DNA of 64,000 nt from Arthrobacter sp. SDTb3-6 (GTDB lineage: Bacteria > Actinomycetota > Actinomycetes > Actinomycetales > Micrococcaceae). The position numbers and the translations under genes are program-made. The DNA lies in the NCBI RefSeq assembly GCF_013376095.1, contig NZ_JAAMFN010000007.1, forward strand, positions 62,001-126,000, read 5' to 3'. This document shows, piece after piece, positions 1-9,134 of this stretch; position 1 is the stretch's first letter, and the number at the start of each line of letters is the position of its first letter. Under the pieces are notes generated by a model. It did no database searches and had not been told where the DNA came from. It saw nothing but the letters and a program-made list of their open reading frames with translations.

Positions 1-14
1 TTACGAGGTGTGTT

Positions 15-452
15 TTAGGAATCCTGCTCCAGCACGCGCTTCAGGTTTTCCAGCTGGGCCACTTCCGCCTGCATTGCTTTGGTGACCATGGGCCCCATCA
101 GTTTCATCAGCCCCTTGGGCTCCAGGGTCAGGCTGAAGGACACCGTGGTGCCGGCGTCGTGCCCGGAGAGGGCAAAGCTGCCGGTGGGCCGTGCCGGGCC
201 GGCAACCACGTCGAAACCCAGCCGCACCCCCGGCTCGGCCACGTTGATTTGGTAGTCGCCGTCAATGCTCCGCCCGCCGGGGCCTGCCATCCGCTGGCTG
301 TACACCGCACCGACCCCGGAGGCCGGCCCGCTGGCGAGGCGCACCTGGGTCACCCCGGGGCGCCAGAGCGGATTGTTCAGTCCGTTGGCCAGGAAGTCGT
401 AAACGTCGCGGGTGTTGCGTCTGATGAACACTTCATTTTCTGCGTGCGCCAT
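15..452 (-). CDS. SRPBCC family protein (polyketide cyclase/dehydrase-like)
   Basis: The 145-residue product has the size and pattern of a single START-like SRPBCC fold: an N-terminal strand and helix (VYDFLANGLNNPLWRPGV), a central set of strands with a small-molecule cavity, and a long C-terminal helix from about residue 110 to 140. The ATG at 452 is preceded by AAGGAG. Such proteins bind small hydrophobic ligands, and some act as cyclases or lyases. There is no signal peptide, so it should be cytoplasmic. The specific role is not visible. It lies at the window edge with no clear operon partner. Confidence 0.75.
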   Translation of the reverse strand: MAHAENEVFIRRNTRDVYDFLANGLNNPLWRPGVTQVRLASGPASGVGAVYSQRMAGPGGRSIDGDYQINVAEPGVRLGFDVVAGPARPTGSFALSGHDAGTTVSFSLTLEPKGLMKLMGPMVTKAMQAEVAQLENLKRVLEQDS

Positions 453-528
453 GGCCGGCTCCTTCGTCTCAGGCTGGATCGAATCCTACGTTGCCCCGTC
501 CCCTTTTTGAAAGAGGCTTGCGCCTCCT

Positions 529-780
529 TGCCGGTTCGGCCTGGAAAATCACCCGCCGCCGCTGCTGCGCCTGCTGAACCTGGTTGCCGACGGCGGGGCC
601 GATGTCGTGTTCATCGCGCCGACGGACACCGCGTCCGTGGCGGCCGCCTGCCCCACCCTGGTTGTTGAGCCGCTGAGCGAGATTCCGCTGTGGCTGGTGA
701 CGCCCTTGGAACGGGAGGTGGCCGGCCTGGCGCCGTTGCAGTCGGCCGTTTCGTGCCCACCGGACGGCCAGTTGAAGATC
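529..780 (+). pseudogene. Remnant resembling a LysR-type regulator effector domain
   Basis: A frame open from about 529 encodes a stretch that reads like the late part of a LysR substrate-binding domain: a leucine-rich helix, then GGADVVFIAPTDT, then a strand with EPLSEIPLWLVTPLERE. There is no start, no DNA-binding domain, and the frame then runs into the antisense of the neighbouring gene. It is best read as a 3' relic of a deleted regulator. The family call rests on pattern only and is weak. Confidence 0.35.
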
Positions 781-1834
781 ACACTGCGCAGCGAAATCCG
801 ATATGTGTTGACGCGCTGTCCTCGGACTGTGCCTGCCTTGCAGCGGGCCGGTAGCGATGGCAGTAATCGGCTGAACAGAGATGGGAACCGCCCTTGACCA
901 CGCGGCGGGCGGTTGATTCCCCCGGCGGGGTGGACAGTCGCTTCATGCGTCGCTTCGGGTCCTCCAGGCAACAGCAAGCCTGGGGGCGCAGCGTTTCCCC
1001 GACTGCGGCATGGTATGGATTTCCATGGGCCGAAGCCTTGCCGGCGCCCGACAACCTGTCCGCGACTTCCCTGTCCGATCCTTCAGCGAAGAGCGTGGAA
1101 GTCCACTCCCATACGTTTCCGATGAGGTCGACCAGGCCCAACCTGTTGGCCGGGAATGACCCGATGGGTGATGTTCCAACCCATCCCTCGGCGCCCGTGT
1201 TAAGGTAGGGGAAGCGGCCCTGCCACGTGTTGGCCATCAGCTGCCCGTTGGGGCGTTCTTCCTCTCCCCAGGCATAGGTGGTCGCGGGATGATCGGCACG
1301 CATGGCATACTCCAGCTCCACCTCCGTGGGCAGCCTTCGTCCTGACCAGCGGGCGTAGCCGGCCGCGTCCTCGAAGGAAACCTGCACGACAGGGTGGTCC
1401 ATGCGTTTCGCGATGGAACTGCCCGGTCCTTCCGGACGGTGCCAGCAGGCGCCTGGCACCACTCTCCACCATTGTCGCCAATCGTCGAGCGGGACCGGGC
1501 CCGGCGTCGGGGTGAAGACGAGGGCTCCTGGAGTGAGAAGCCGTGGATCCACGCCCGGATAATTCGCAGGCTCAGGTTTCCTCTCGGCTTCCGTGACGTA
1601 ATCGGTGGCTTCCACGAAGCGGGCGAACTGCGCATTGGTGACCGGGTGGCGCTCCAAATGGAAGGAACCAACACTGCGATGGCGCGACGGAGCTTCCTCC
1701 GGATACGCACTGTCCGAACCCATCCGGAAGGAGCCTGCAGGCACGCTGACGAGCTCGGTCAGCTTTGGGTTGGTGGAGTTGGCACCGTGGCTGTTCGTCC
1801 CTTCCAGCCACGGAGGGTCGATGTCTATAGGCAA
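779..1834 (-). CDS. Formylglycine-generating enzyme (sulfatase-modifying factor) family protein
   Basis: The product has the full FGE-sulfatase fold: the opening VPAGSFRMGSD, HPVTNAQFARFVEAT, the central RLPTEVELEYA and NVWEWT motifs, and the closing VVKGGSHLCSADYCHRYR followed by GFRCA. The two cysteines in LCSADYC match the copper-binding pair of genuine FGEs, which oxidise a sulfatase cysteine to formylglycine, so this looks like an active enzyme and not just a C-type-lectin-like relative. The start is uncertain. A TTG at 1834 overlaps the upstream sulfatase stop by about 10 bases and gives 351 residues; a GTG at 1882 would overlap by 58 bases. Close linkage to the sulfatase supports co-expression of enzyme and maturase. 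Confidence 0.88.
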   Translation of the reverse strand: MPIDIDPPWLEGTNSHGANSTNPKLTELVSVPAGSFRMGSDSAYPEEAPSRHRSVGSFHLERHPVTNAQFARFVEATDYVTEAERKPEPANYPGVDPRLLTPGALVFTPTPGPVPLDDWRQWWRVVPGACWHRPEGPGSSIAKRMDHPVVQVSFEDAAGYARWSGRRLPTEVELEYAMRADHPATTYAWGEEERPNGQLMANTWQGRFPYLNTGAEGWVGTSPIGSFPANRLGLVDLIGNVWEWTSTLFAEGSDREVADRLSGAGKASAHGNPYHAAVGETLRPQACCCLEDPKRRMKRLSTPPGESTARRVVKGGSHLCSADYCHRYRPAARQAQSEDSASTHIGFRCAV

Positions 1835-3444
1835 TTGGCCACGACCCTGTCGGCATCTTCCATCCAGTCGATCTGGCGCCACCGGCCGCTGGGCGGGTTT
1901 GGCTGGTTCCGTTGTTCAGCCCCTGGGGTTGACCGTCCGCGGCGGATGTGGCTTGCCAGGAGCTCCGAGAGTTCGTCGACGATCTCCGGGTGGTCGTCGA
2001 TGAGGTTGTGCGTCTCCCCGGGGTCCTCGCCCAGATGGTAAAGCTGGGCGGCCCGGTACTCGGTAGGCTTTCCGCCTTGTGCTTCTTCGAACCGCTGGTC
2101 CATGCCGTCCCCGGTCGTGACGAATTCCAGCTTCCATTCTTCCCGGCGGATGGCAAAGCCGCCGCCGCCCGAGTGGGAAACCACATCCGTGCGCACCGGA
2201 GCGCGATTACCTGTCCATAGCGGGAGGTTGCTGACTGAGTCCTCAGCGGCGGTTTCGGGGAGGGGCACATCGAGGACCTCGGCCACGGTTGCAAAGAGGT
2301 CTGAATGGGAAACGATATATGAGCTGACAGAGCCCGCCTCGATGGTTTTTGGCCAGCGCACGATAAAGGGCTCACGGTGCCCGCCTTCCCAAATGTCAGA
2401 TTTGTGCCCGCGCCATCCATTGGAGGGGTCGTGGCCTTGCGCCTTGAGCGAGGGAAGGTTGGCGACACCGGAAGCACCGTTGTCGGAGGTGACGATGACA
2501 ATCGTGTCTTCCCGGGCGCCTGCTTCGTCGATGCGTCCGACCAACTGTCCCACATAGTCGTCGAACTGCAGGACGAAATCGCCATAGGGACCATGGCCGC
2601 TTCGACCTTGCCATGGCAGGTTGGGGATGATGGGGCCATGTACCAGGTGGCTGGGTACGTAAAGAAACCAGGGGTCTTCCCCGGCGAGAAGGTCGTCCAG
2701 AATGGTCAGGGCTTTAGCCTGAAAATCCGGTGCGACTTGGCGGACGTCATAGCCCTCAACCATCGGTCCCTTTTGAATGGCTTGCTGGTGGTTGGCGGTG
2801 CGCCGATCAAGTCGCGTGTGGTCCCCACCCAGGACGGACGGGACTCCCAGTGGAAGGCCGTTCTCAAGATAAACATACGGAGGCTGGTCGAGACTGGCCG
2901 CCGTGATGAACGAGTAGTCGAAACCGACTTCGCGTGGGCCGAACGTGACGGGCTTTGCATAGTCGATATCAAGGCCCTCCGCGTGGCCCGGGAACCCCGG
3001 GTCGAAATTGCCGTTGCGCCCCATGCGGTGCGGCGATTCCTGATGGTCCCCGGCGCCGGGTCCGGAAAGCATCAATTCGTCGCCGCCGGACTTCAGCTGC
3101 CAGTCCAGTCCGAGGTGCCACTTTCCAACGACGGCGGTCCGGTAACCCTCCGCACGCAGAAAAAGCGGCAATGTCAGCCGGTCCTTTTCTATGAGCGCCG
3201 CAGAATCGCCAGGGAGTACGGACCGTTTCAGCCGAGACCTCCAGTTGTACCGTCCCGTCAAGGCACTGTACCGCGACGGAGTGCACAGGGAACTGGTTGC
3301 ATGGGAGTCCGTGAACTGCATGCCCTCTGCTGCCAGGCTGTCCATGTGCCGCGTCGTCCAGCCCGCGTCCGGGTTGAAGCAGGACACGTCGCCTTGACCT
3401 AGGTCGTCGGCCAAAATGAACAAGATATTGGGACGTCGTGACAC
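1825..3444 (-). CDS. Sulfatase (arylsulfatase A type, formylglycine-dependent)
   Basis: The 539-residue type I sulfatase hydrolyses sulfate esters. Its N-terminus carries the metal-binding NILFILADDLG (Asp13, Asp14), and the signature CTPSR starts at Cys54, the residue converted to formylglycine; LTGRYNWRSRL follows as the conserved extension. Later motifs include KWHLG and TSDNG. The start is the GTG at 3444, which has AGGAGG five bases upstream; the frame continues further upstream without support. No signal peptide is seen, so it should act in the cytoplasm on imported substrate. It is followed directly by the FGE gene. The nearby aromatic hydroxylase and ring-cleavage genes make an aryl sulfate a reasonable, unproven substrate. 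Confidence 0.92.
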   Translation of the reverse strand: MSRRPNILFILADDLGQGDVSCFNPDAGWTTRHMDSLAAEGMQFTDSHATSSLCTPSRYSALTGRYNWRSRLKRSVLPGDSAALIEKDRLTLPLFLRAEGYRTAVVGKWHLGLDWQLKSGGDELMLSGPGAGDHQESPHRMGRNGNFDPGFPGHAEGLDIDYAKPVTFGPREVGFDYSFITAASLDQPPYVYLENGLPLGVPSVLGGDHTRLDRRTANHQQAIQKGPMVEGYDVRQVAPDFQAKALTILDDLLAGEDPWFLYVPSHLVHGPIIPNLPWQGRSGHGPYGDFVLQFDDYVGQLVGRIDEAGAREDTIVIVTSDNGASGVANLPSLKAQGHDPSNGWRGHKSDIWEGGHREPFIVRWPKTIEAGSVSSYIVSHSDLFATVAEVLDVPLPETAAEDSVSNLPLWTGNRAPVRTDVVSHSGGGGFAIRREEWKLEFVTTGDGMDQRFEEAQGGKPTEYRAAQLYHLGEDPGETHNLIDDHPEIVDELSELLASHIRRGRSTPGAEQRNQPNPPSGRWRQIDWMEDADRVVANCL

Positions 3445-3818
3445 TGTTCCTCCTGGATACGTGGGGGTAGTCGATGTGGGCCACTGGTCCCGAGCATTCT
3501 GTGCGTCGAGAGACGTGAGCAATGGGCGTTGGCGGCTGCCCCCTGTCCCCATTCACGAGGGAAGAATGATCGGTGGTTCCGCCGGCCTTTTCTGGAGACC
3601 TTGACCGCGGGGACCGTAATCACGATGGGAGCGCTGGTTGGCAAAACGGCAATCGTGGCGCCGGCACCCAGCCGACGCCATTCTACGAACGCAGCTGCGA
3701 GTTTTGTCAACTGCGGGCCACATGACGGAACCCGATCCTAGAGGTTGCATTCAATCGTAGAGAATTTATTCTGATCATGATAATGTTTTCTTGAAGTTCA
3801 CGACGGAGAGGATGGGCC
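3445..3818. promoter_or_regulatory. Divergent intergenic region, sulfatase / dioxygenase
   Basis: About 370 bases with no credible gene separate the divergent sulfatase and dioxygenase genes. The dioxygenase-proximal end is AT-rich (about 3748-3796) and contains a near-palindromic operator at 3761-3772 plus an overlapping ATCATGAT palindrome just after it. GGAGAGG precedes the ATG at 3819. Confidence 0.6.
3761..3772. promoter_or_regulatory. Candidate operator AGAATTTATTCT
   Basis: This 12-base near-palindrome differs by one base from the perfect palindrome AGAATATATTCT at 21461-21472, and a third copy with one mismatch lies at 21568-21579. It sits 46 bases before the dioxygenase start, in an AT-rich patch. 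Recurrence at catabolic promoters in this GC-rich window suggests a shared regulator, whose identity is unknown. Confidence 0.5.
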
Positions 3819-4703
3819 ATGGCCTGGGGCTTGATTAGAGAGATGGGCCACGTGTCCATCCAGACCGACAACATCGAGGGCTCGATCTTCGACGCCACCC
3901 AGCTGTTGGGACTGCGCGTCACGGACCGCACGGCAAACGAGGTCTATTTGGCGGCCAATGCGGTCCACCATGAATTGGTGTACGTGGAGAGTGACGTTAA
4001 CGGGATTCATTCTCTCGGCCTCATCGCCCAGGACGGCAACGCGCTGCGGGAAATCCGGCGACGCGTTGAGAACGAAAACTTCAAATTTGTGTCCCACACC
4101 GCGGTCAGCGCAGGGGTGGAGGACGGCTTTAGCTTCATCGGCCCTGAGGGCTGGATCTTCGAGATCTACACCGGGATGCAGACCGTTGACCCAGTGTTGC
4201 TCGGCTTTGGGCCGGACCGCTACGGACACATCAACTTCCATCCGCGCGACGCGCGCGGCATGATGGAATTCCTCCGCCGGATCTTTGACTTCCGGCTTTC
4301 GGACATCATTGGCGACGATTTCGCCTACTTCATGCGCTGCAACCCTGACCACCATGGGATCGCGTTGATCCAGGGTCGGGGTGCCTTCCACCATCATGCT
4401 TGGCAGGTCCAGTCGATCGCCGAGCTGGCCAAGCTGGGGGACCGGTTGGGCAGGGCGGGGCGCGAACTGATTTGGGGTCCGGTCCGCCATGGCGCCGGCC
4501 ACAACATCGCCGCGTATTACGTGGAAACCTCGGGAGCCGTAGTGGAACTCTATGCCGATCTTGAGCAGATTTACGACGACGAGCGCGCCCCGGTCATCTG
4601 GGGCGAAGACCAAAACTGGTGGAACATGTGGTCAAACCGCCGCACCGACGATTTCCGCACCTACGGAATCCCCTCGGTCACCGAGCTGAAGACTTTTCGC
4701 TAG
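3819..4703 (+). CDS. Type I extradiol ring-cleavage dioxygenase (VOC family)
   Basis: The 294-residue protein has two vicinal-oxygen-chelate modules, the arrangement of biphenyl-diol and catechol 2,3-dioxygenases. The C-terminal module shows the expected Fe(II) ligands: a His in RYGHINFHP, a His in FHHHAWQV, and a Glu in GAVVELYADLEQI. Such enzymes open a catechol-type ring next to the hydroxyls using O2. The downstream FAH-family hydrolase and FAD hydroxylase suggest an order of hydroxylation, meta-cleavage and hydrolysis. The ATG at 3819 follows GGAGAGG. The physiological ring substrate cannot be read from sequence. Confidence 0.85.
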   Translation: MAWGLIREMGHVSIQTDNIEGSIFDATQLLGLRVTDRTANEVYLAANAVHHELVYVESDVNGIHSLGLIAQDGNALREIRRRVENENFKFVSHTAVSAGVEDGFSFIGPEGWIFEIYTGMQTVDPVLLGFGPDRYGHINFHPRDARGMMEFLRRIFDFRLSDIIGDDFAYFMRCNPDHHGIALIQGRGAFHHHAWQVQSIAELAKLGDRLGRAGRELIWGPVRHGAGHNIAAYYVETSGAVVELYADLEQIYDDERAPVIWGEDQNWWNMWSNRRTDDFRTYGIPSVTELKTFR

Positions 4704-4781
4704 CCAGACACGCGGGCCAGGCCCTTGCCTCCCGCACACTTCATACACTGAAACGACACACAGTTGAAAGGCTTTTCCCCC

Positions 4782-5633
4782 ATGCAATATGCATCCTTTC
4801 TTGCCATCGACGGTACCGAGACCTGGGGTCTCATCATCGATGAAACCGCCTACGATCTTGGACCCACGGGACTTAACCTCGCCCGCACCATGCGCGAGTC
4901 GATTGAAAAAGGCGTCTTCGGCACCGACATCGACGTCACCGGAGCGCCCGCCCGCCCCGAGACCGAAGTTACTTTCCTGCCGGCAGTGACCAACCCCGGC
5001 AAGATCATCTGCATCGGCGTGAACTACCGTGCTCACCAGGAAGAATCGGGCAAGACCGGTCAGACCGCTCCCACGGTGTTCACCCGCTTTGCCGATTCGC
5101 AGATGGGCCACCTGGCGGACGCCGTCAAGCCGGCCAGCACCACCAAATTCGACTATGAAGGCGAAATGGCCTTGGTCATCGGCAAGGAAGCCTGGCACGT
5201 TTCGGAAGATGATTCCTGGGACCACATCGCCGGCTACGCGGCGTACAACGACTTCTCGGTCCGCGATTGGCAGAAAGCTGCCAGCCAGTGGATCCCCGGC
5301 AAGAACTTCCCGACCACCGGAGGCTTCGGTCCGTACCTGGTTCCGGCGGCCGACCTGGGCGACGTCAACAACCTCACCCTGGAAACCCGCGTTAACGGCG
5401 AAACCCGCCAAAAGGCGTCGGTCGCCGACCTGTACTTCACCATCCCGCAGCTGATGGCCTACGTCACCGGCTTCACGAAGCTTAACCCGGGAGACGTCAT
5501 CGTGACCGGCACCCCCGGCGGCGTGGGCCTTTTCTGGGGCGAGGGCGGCCTGCTCAATGCCGGCGACGTGGTCGAAGTGGAGATCACGGGACTGGGTACC
5601 CTGCGCAACTCTGTCGTCGACGAAGTCAACTAG
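4782..5633 (+). CDS. Fumarylacetoacetate hydrolase family protein
   Basis: The 283-residue product has the FAH C-terminal fold. It shows the metal-site sequence KFDYEGEMALVIGK, the catalytic-loop segment FSVRDWQ with the following KNFPTTGGFGPYLV, and the closing TGTPGGVG. Family members hydrolyse or decarboxylate 2-oxo acids with a C-C bond next to a carbonyl, such as ring-cleavage products. I chose the ATG at 4782, preceded by GAAAGG ten bases upstream, over an in-frame TTG at 4764. It follows the extradiol dioxygenase by about 80 bases and probably processes its product. Confidence 0.87.
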   Translation: MQYASFLAIDGTETWGLIIDETAYDLGPTGLNLARTMRESIEKGVFGTDIDVTGAPARPETEVTFLPAVTNPGKIICIGVNYRAHQEESGKTGQTAPTVFTRFADSQMGHLADAVKPASTTKFDYEGEMALVIGKEAWHVSEDDSWDHIAGYAAYNDFSVRDWQKAASQWIPGKNFPTTGGFGPYLVPAADLGDVNNLTLETRVNGETRQKASVADLYFTIPQLMAYVTGFTKLNPGDVIVTGTPGGVGLFWGEGGLLNAGDVVEVEITGLGTLRNSVVDEVN

Positions 5634-5665
5634 GCGCAGCGAACGTCCGGGTGGAGGAGTACAGC

Positions 5666-7279
5666 ATGGCAGAGCGTATCGATGCCGATGTTCTGGTCAT
5701 CGGGGCCGGTCCCACCGGCCTGACCGCGGCCAACCTCGTGGCCGATCAGGGGCTGCGAGTGGCGCTGATCGAGAAGCATTGGGGCAGCGGCGACGAACCA
5801 CGGGCCATCAGCGCCACCGACGAGACGCTGCGCGTGATGAACCAGATCGGCATCATGTCTCGCCTCGCTCCCGAGATGCTCATGGACACGGGTGCCAGAT
5901 ACTACGGGCGCGGGGGCAGAATCCTTGCCGACGTCCGGCCGGGCAACCCGCGGGTCGGACAGCCGGGTAAATCCCAGTTCGACCAGCCCGTCATGGAGGG
6001 ACTGCTTTTCGAGGCAGCTTCCGAACGTCCTGGAATCGACTTGCATTTCAATACGGAGGCCACCTCGATCACGCAGAATGCCGACGGGGTCACGGTGACA
6101 GCGGTGCGCCGCGGCGCACGTTCCCGCGGTGTCTCCGGCGTGCTGGCCGGAGACGTTGGCAACGACCACACGCCTGCGCTCGATGCTGCCGACACCGAGC
6201 TCGTCGTCAATGCTGCCTGGGTCATTGGCTGCGACGGCGGACGCAGCTTCACCCGCCGCGAGCTGGGCATAGGCCTCAGTGGTTCCACCCAAGTGGAGAA
6301 GTGGATTGTCATCGATCTCCTGGATGTACCCGGTGAACCTGAGCCCTTTGCCTCCTTCCACTGCAACGGAACCCGGCCCACCGTCGTCGTGCCCGGGGTG
6401 CGCGGCCGCCGCCGCTACGAATTTATGCTCTTTGAGGGCGAGGACGAGCAGGAGATGGTTTCCCCTCCTTCGATCGCCAAACTTGTCGCCCCGTACCAGG
6501 ACATCACCACGGTCACCGTCCGTCGTGCGGCCGTCTATACTGCCCACCAACGCGTTGCCGAGCGCTACCGGGTCGGCCGCGTCCTGCTGGCCGGAGACGC
6601 AGCCCACATGATGCCGCCCTTCGCGGGCCAGGGGCTGAACGCCGGCATTCGGGATGCCGCCGGCGCCGCCTGGCGCGTGGCTGCCCACATCAGGGGAGAA
6701 GGCACCGATGCGCTCATCGACGACTACGCCTTGGAGCGTCGTCCGCATGCGGTGGAGATGGTCAAGCTCTCCAAGCGCATCGGCTCGGTGGTGATGAACA
6801 CCAACCCCATGATCACACGGCTGCGCGACGCGTTGGTCGTGGCGACCCGGGCGGTGCCGCCGCTGAATCAGTGGCTTACCCGAATGAAGTTCCTTAAGCA
6901 GCCGCACTACGTGGACGGGACGGTGGTTCCGCCCTCAGGGCGGATATCGGCTGCGGCGGCAAGCTTGGTGGGTCGTGCGCTCCCACAGCCGAAGGTGGGC
7001 CTTGAGGGTGGGCATGTTCCGCTTGATGAGCTGCTCGACGTTGGCTGGACGGCCATCGAAGTCCACGACGGAGGAACCCTCGTTGTGGAAGGCGGGGAGG
7101 GGTGGCGCCAAGAGGCGATGGATTGCGCGGGCGTCTTTGCCGCTGCATGTGGCCTCGTGTTGTTGGTGCGACCGGATCGCTACGTTGCCGCCACGGCCGA
7201 AATCGGCCTGCGGGCAGATGTGGTGGCCGCCTTGGCAGGGAAGGTGCCGGGTCTGCGGACGATGCCCAGCGTGCCCTGA
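5666..7279 (+). CDS. FAD-dependent aromatic hydroxylase (MhpA/PheA/TfdB class)
   Basis: The 537-residue class A flavoprotein monooxygenase has the FAD Rossmann motif GAGPTG at about residues 13-18, the GCDGGRS (DG) motif near 188 and the GDAAHMMPPFAGQG (GD) motif near 310. A C-terminal thioredoxin-like domain is expected from about 400 onward. Family members hydroxylate phenols with NAD(P)H and O2, as in 3-(3-hydroxyphenyl)propionate hydroxylase. The ATG at 5666 has GGAGGAG six bases upstream. It lies 32 bases after the FAH-family gene, so the three genes form one operon that would make and open a catechol-type ring. Confidence 0.9.
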   Translation: MAERIDADVLVIGAGPTGLTAANLVADQGLRVALIEKHWGSGDEPRAISATDETLRVMNQIGIMSRLAPEMLMDTGARYYGRGGRILADVRPGNPRVGQPGKSQFDQPVMEGLLFEAASERPGIDLHFNTEATSITQNADGVTVTAVRRGARSRGVSGVLAGDVGNDHTPALDAADTELVVNAAWVIGCDGGRSFTRRELGIGLSGSTQVEKWIVIDLLDVPGEPEPFASFHCNGTRPTVVVPGVRGRRRYEFMLFEGEDEQEMVSPPSIAKLVAPYQDITTVTVRRAAVYTAHQRVAERYRVGRVLLAGDAAHMMPPFAGQGLNAGIRDAAGAAWRVAAHIRGEGTDALIDDYALERRPHAVEMVKLSKRIGSVVMNTNPMITRLRDALVVATRAVPPLNQWLTRMKFLKQPHYVDGTVVPPSGRISAAAASLVGRALPQPKVGLEGGHVPLDELLDVGWTAIEVHDGGTLVVEGGEGWRQEAMDCAGVFAAACGLVLLVRPDRYVAATAEIGLRADVVAALAGKVPGLRTMPSVP

Positions 7280-7333
7280 CACCGAGACCTCGTGAGGTCG
7301 CAGTGGCCATGGCGGTTCGAATCCATGGATATG

Positions 7334-7380
7334 CGGCAGCCCCGGGTTACCCTCCAAGTGAGGTGAACCCGGGGTTGCCG
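7334..7380. terminator. Hairpin between convergent genes
   Basis: A strong inverted repeat (CCCCGGGTT at 7340-7348 with AACCCGGGG at 7366-7374, extended by CGGCA/TGCCG) lies between the hydroxylase and the convergent aldehyde dehydrogenase relic. There is no T-run, so it may be a bidirectional or Rho-assisted terminator. Confidence 0.5.
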
Positions 7381-7400
7381 GCTCGCATATGCCGGGGAGG

Positions 7401-8906
7401 CTAATGCAGCTTCACGGTAACTGACTTGAGGGAGGTATAGGCCTCGATGCCCTCGCGTCCATTTTCATGTCCCCAGCCCGACTGCTTGAATCCACCAAAG
7501 GCATGTTCGCGTCCATGCCCGCACCAGTGTTCACGCTGACATTGCCGCCCTGGATGCGCATGGCAAAGGTGAGCGCGCGTGAAATATCGCGGGTGAAGAT
7601 GAAGGAGTTTAGGCAGTAGTCAGTGTCGTTGGCCCGGCGAAGCACCTCGGCCAGGTCGTCATCGTCCGTGAAGGTGCTCACCGACAAGACGGGCCCGAAG
7701 ACTTCCTCCCGGACCACGGACATGTCCGCCGTCGTGTTGCGCAGGACCGTGGGAGCGACAAAGGACCCCTCACCCTCGAGGCCGGTTCCGCCGGTGGCCG
7801 GCTCGGCCCCTTCGGCGATGCCCGAGGCGACGTGAACGAGTACGCGTTCGCGCTGCTGCTCGGAAATGTGCGGACCCAGATTTGTCGACGTGTCCATGCC
7901 AGGGCCTGAGACCATCGGATCGGCGAAAGCGGCGACGCCGGCAATGACTTGTTCTGCCACGTCCTCATGGACGTATAGGCGTGACCCGGTGACACACGCC
8001 TGTCCCGCGTTGGCGAAGATGCTCATCGCGGCGCCCGGAATTGCTTTGGCGAGGTCGGCATCCGGGTAAATCACGACCGGAGATTTGCCGCGAAGCTCAA
8101 GGCTCAGCCGCTTCAGATTGTCGGCGGCCGAAGCCAGAATCCGCTTGCCTACGGCCGTCGATCCAGTGAACGAGACCTTATCGGCACCGGGGTGGTCTGC
8201 CAGGGCCTGTCCGGCCACACGTTCCAGACCCTGCACAACGTGGAGCACGCCACCCGGGAGGCCGACCTCGAGAGCGATCTCGGCCAGACGCACCGCGGTG
8301 AGGGAGTGAGCTCTGAGGGCTTGAGCACGACGGTACAGCCGGCCGCCAGGGCCGGTGCTATCTTCGAGATCGGTGAAAGGCACGTTCCACCGCACGATCA
8401 ACGAGGCCACGCCAAGCGGCTGGCGAAGCGTGTATGCGTGCCATTCGCCGGGAAGGGAAGTGGTGCCCCGCGTCTCGCCGTTGAGCTTGGTGGCCCACCC
8501 CGCGTGGTACCGCAGTATCTCGATTCCCTGAGTGAGTTCGAAGTTCCTGGCCACCCCAAATGGCTTCCCGCAGTTTAGGGACTCCAGAGTGGACAACTCG
8601 TCGAGGTTGGCTTCCAGTGCATCGGCGTAGTTCGTTCAGGAGGCGCTGGCGGCCTGCCGGGGCCAGTGAAGCCCAGGGGCCGCACTCGAAAGCGGTGCGT
8701 GCCGCGGCCACCGCCTCGTTGATTTCCCCGGCGTTTGCGCTGGCCGTGGATGTCAGCCGCCGGCCCGTAGAAGGGTCGGTGACCGGCAACAATTCGCGGC
8801 GCCAGCGACGGGCGCGGCCGTTGACGATGAGCGGCAACGTGGAAGCCGCCAGGCGCTTGCGCACCTGGGCTTCCACGGCGTGGGATTCGGCAACGGTAAG
8901 GGTCAT
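7401..8906 (-). pseudogene. Aldehyde dehydrogenase, broken by several frameshifts
   Basis: The N-terminal part starts at ATG 8906 with GAGGAAA upstream and reads to LLNEL near 8625, where a frameshift occurs. The conserved continuation (ADALEANLDELSTLESLNCG) is in another frame. A short segment near 8310-8365, equivalent to APALAAGCTVVLKPSELTP, lies out of frame between two compensating shifts. The C-terminal FGGFKQSGWGHENGREG is again out of frame after DANMP near 7500, and its stop is at 7401. The catalytic Cys region (GQACVTGSR) remains, but the usual ELGGK reads ELRGK. The family oxidises aldehydes with NAD(P)+; this copy is very unlikely to work. Confidence 0.85.
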
Positions 8907-9134
8907 GGCATTTCCTCGGATCAGGGTCGGTGGGTCATTGCGCCTGTTCGGATGGAGCGGCAAACTCTGCGTTCTGTGAGACTTGCCACATAATCAGACT
9001 AAGGATATATTGTGATGAACGGAATGCATTATGTAGTCCGACATCGTGGGAACATCTCCCACTGCCCCACAGATCGACGGGGCACCTACAACTCCCTGGC
9101 CCATGTGCCAGGAATCTCGCTGAGGAGAAATTCT
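8907..9134. promoter_or_regulatory. Upstream region of the ABC importer operon
   Basis: No gene is seen here. The AT-rich patch near 8990-9040 holds AGGATATATTGT at 9002-9013 (two mismatches to the AGAATATATTCT palindrome) and GAATGCATT at 9022-9030, a 9-mer repeated before the GntR regulator at 28072-28080. It could serve the importer and, in the other direction, the aldehyde dehydrogenase relic. Confidence 0.45.
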
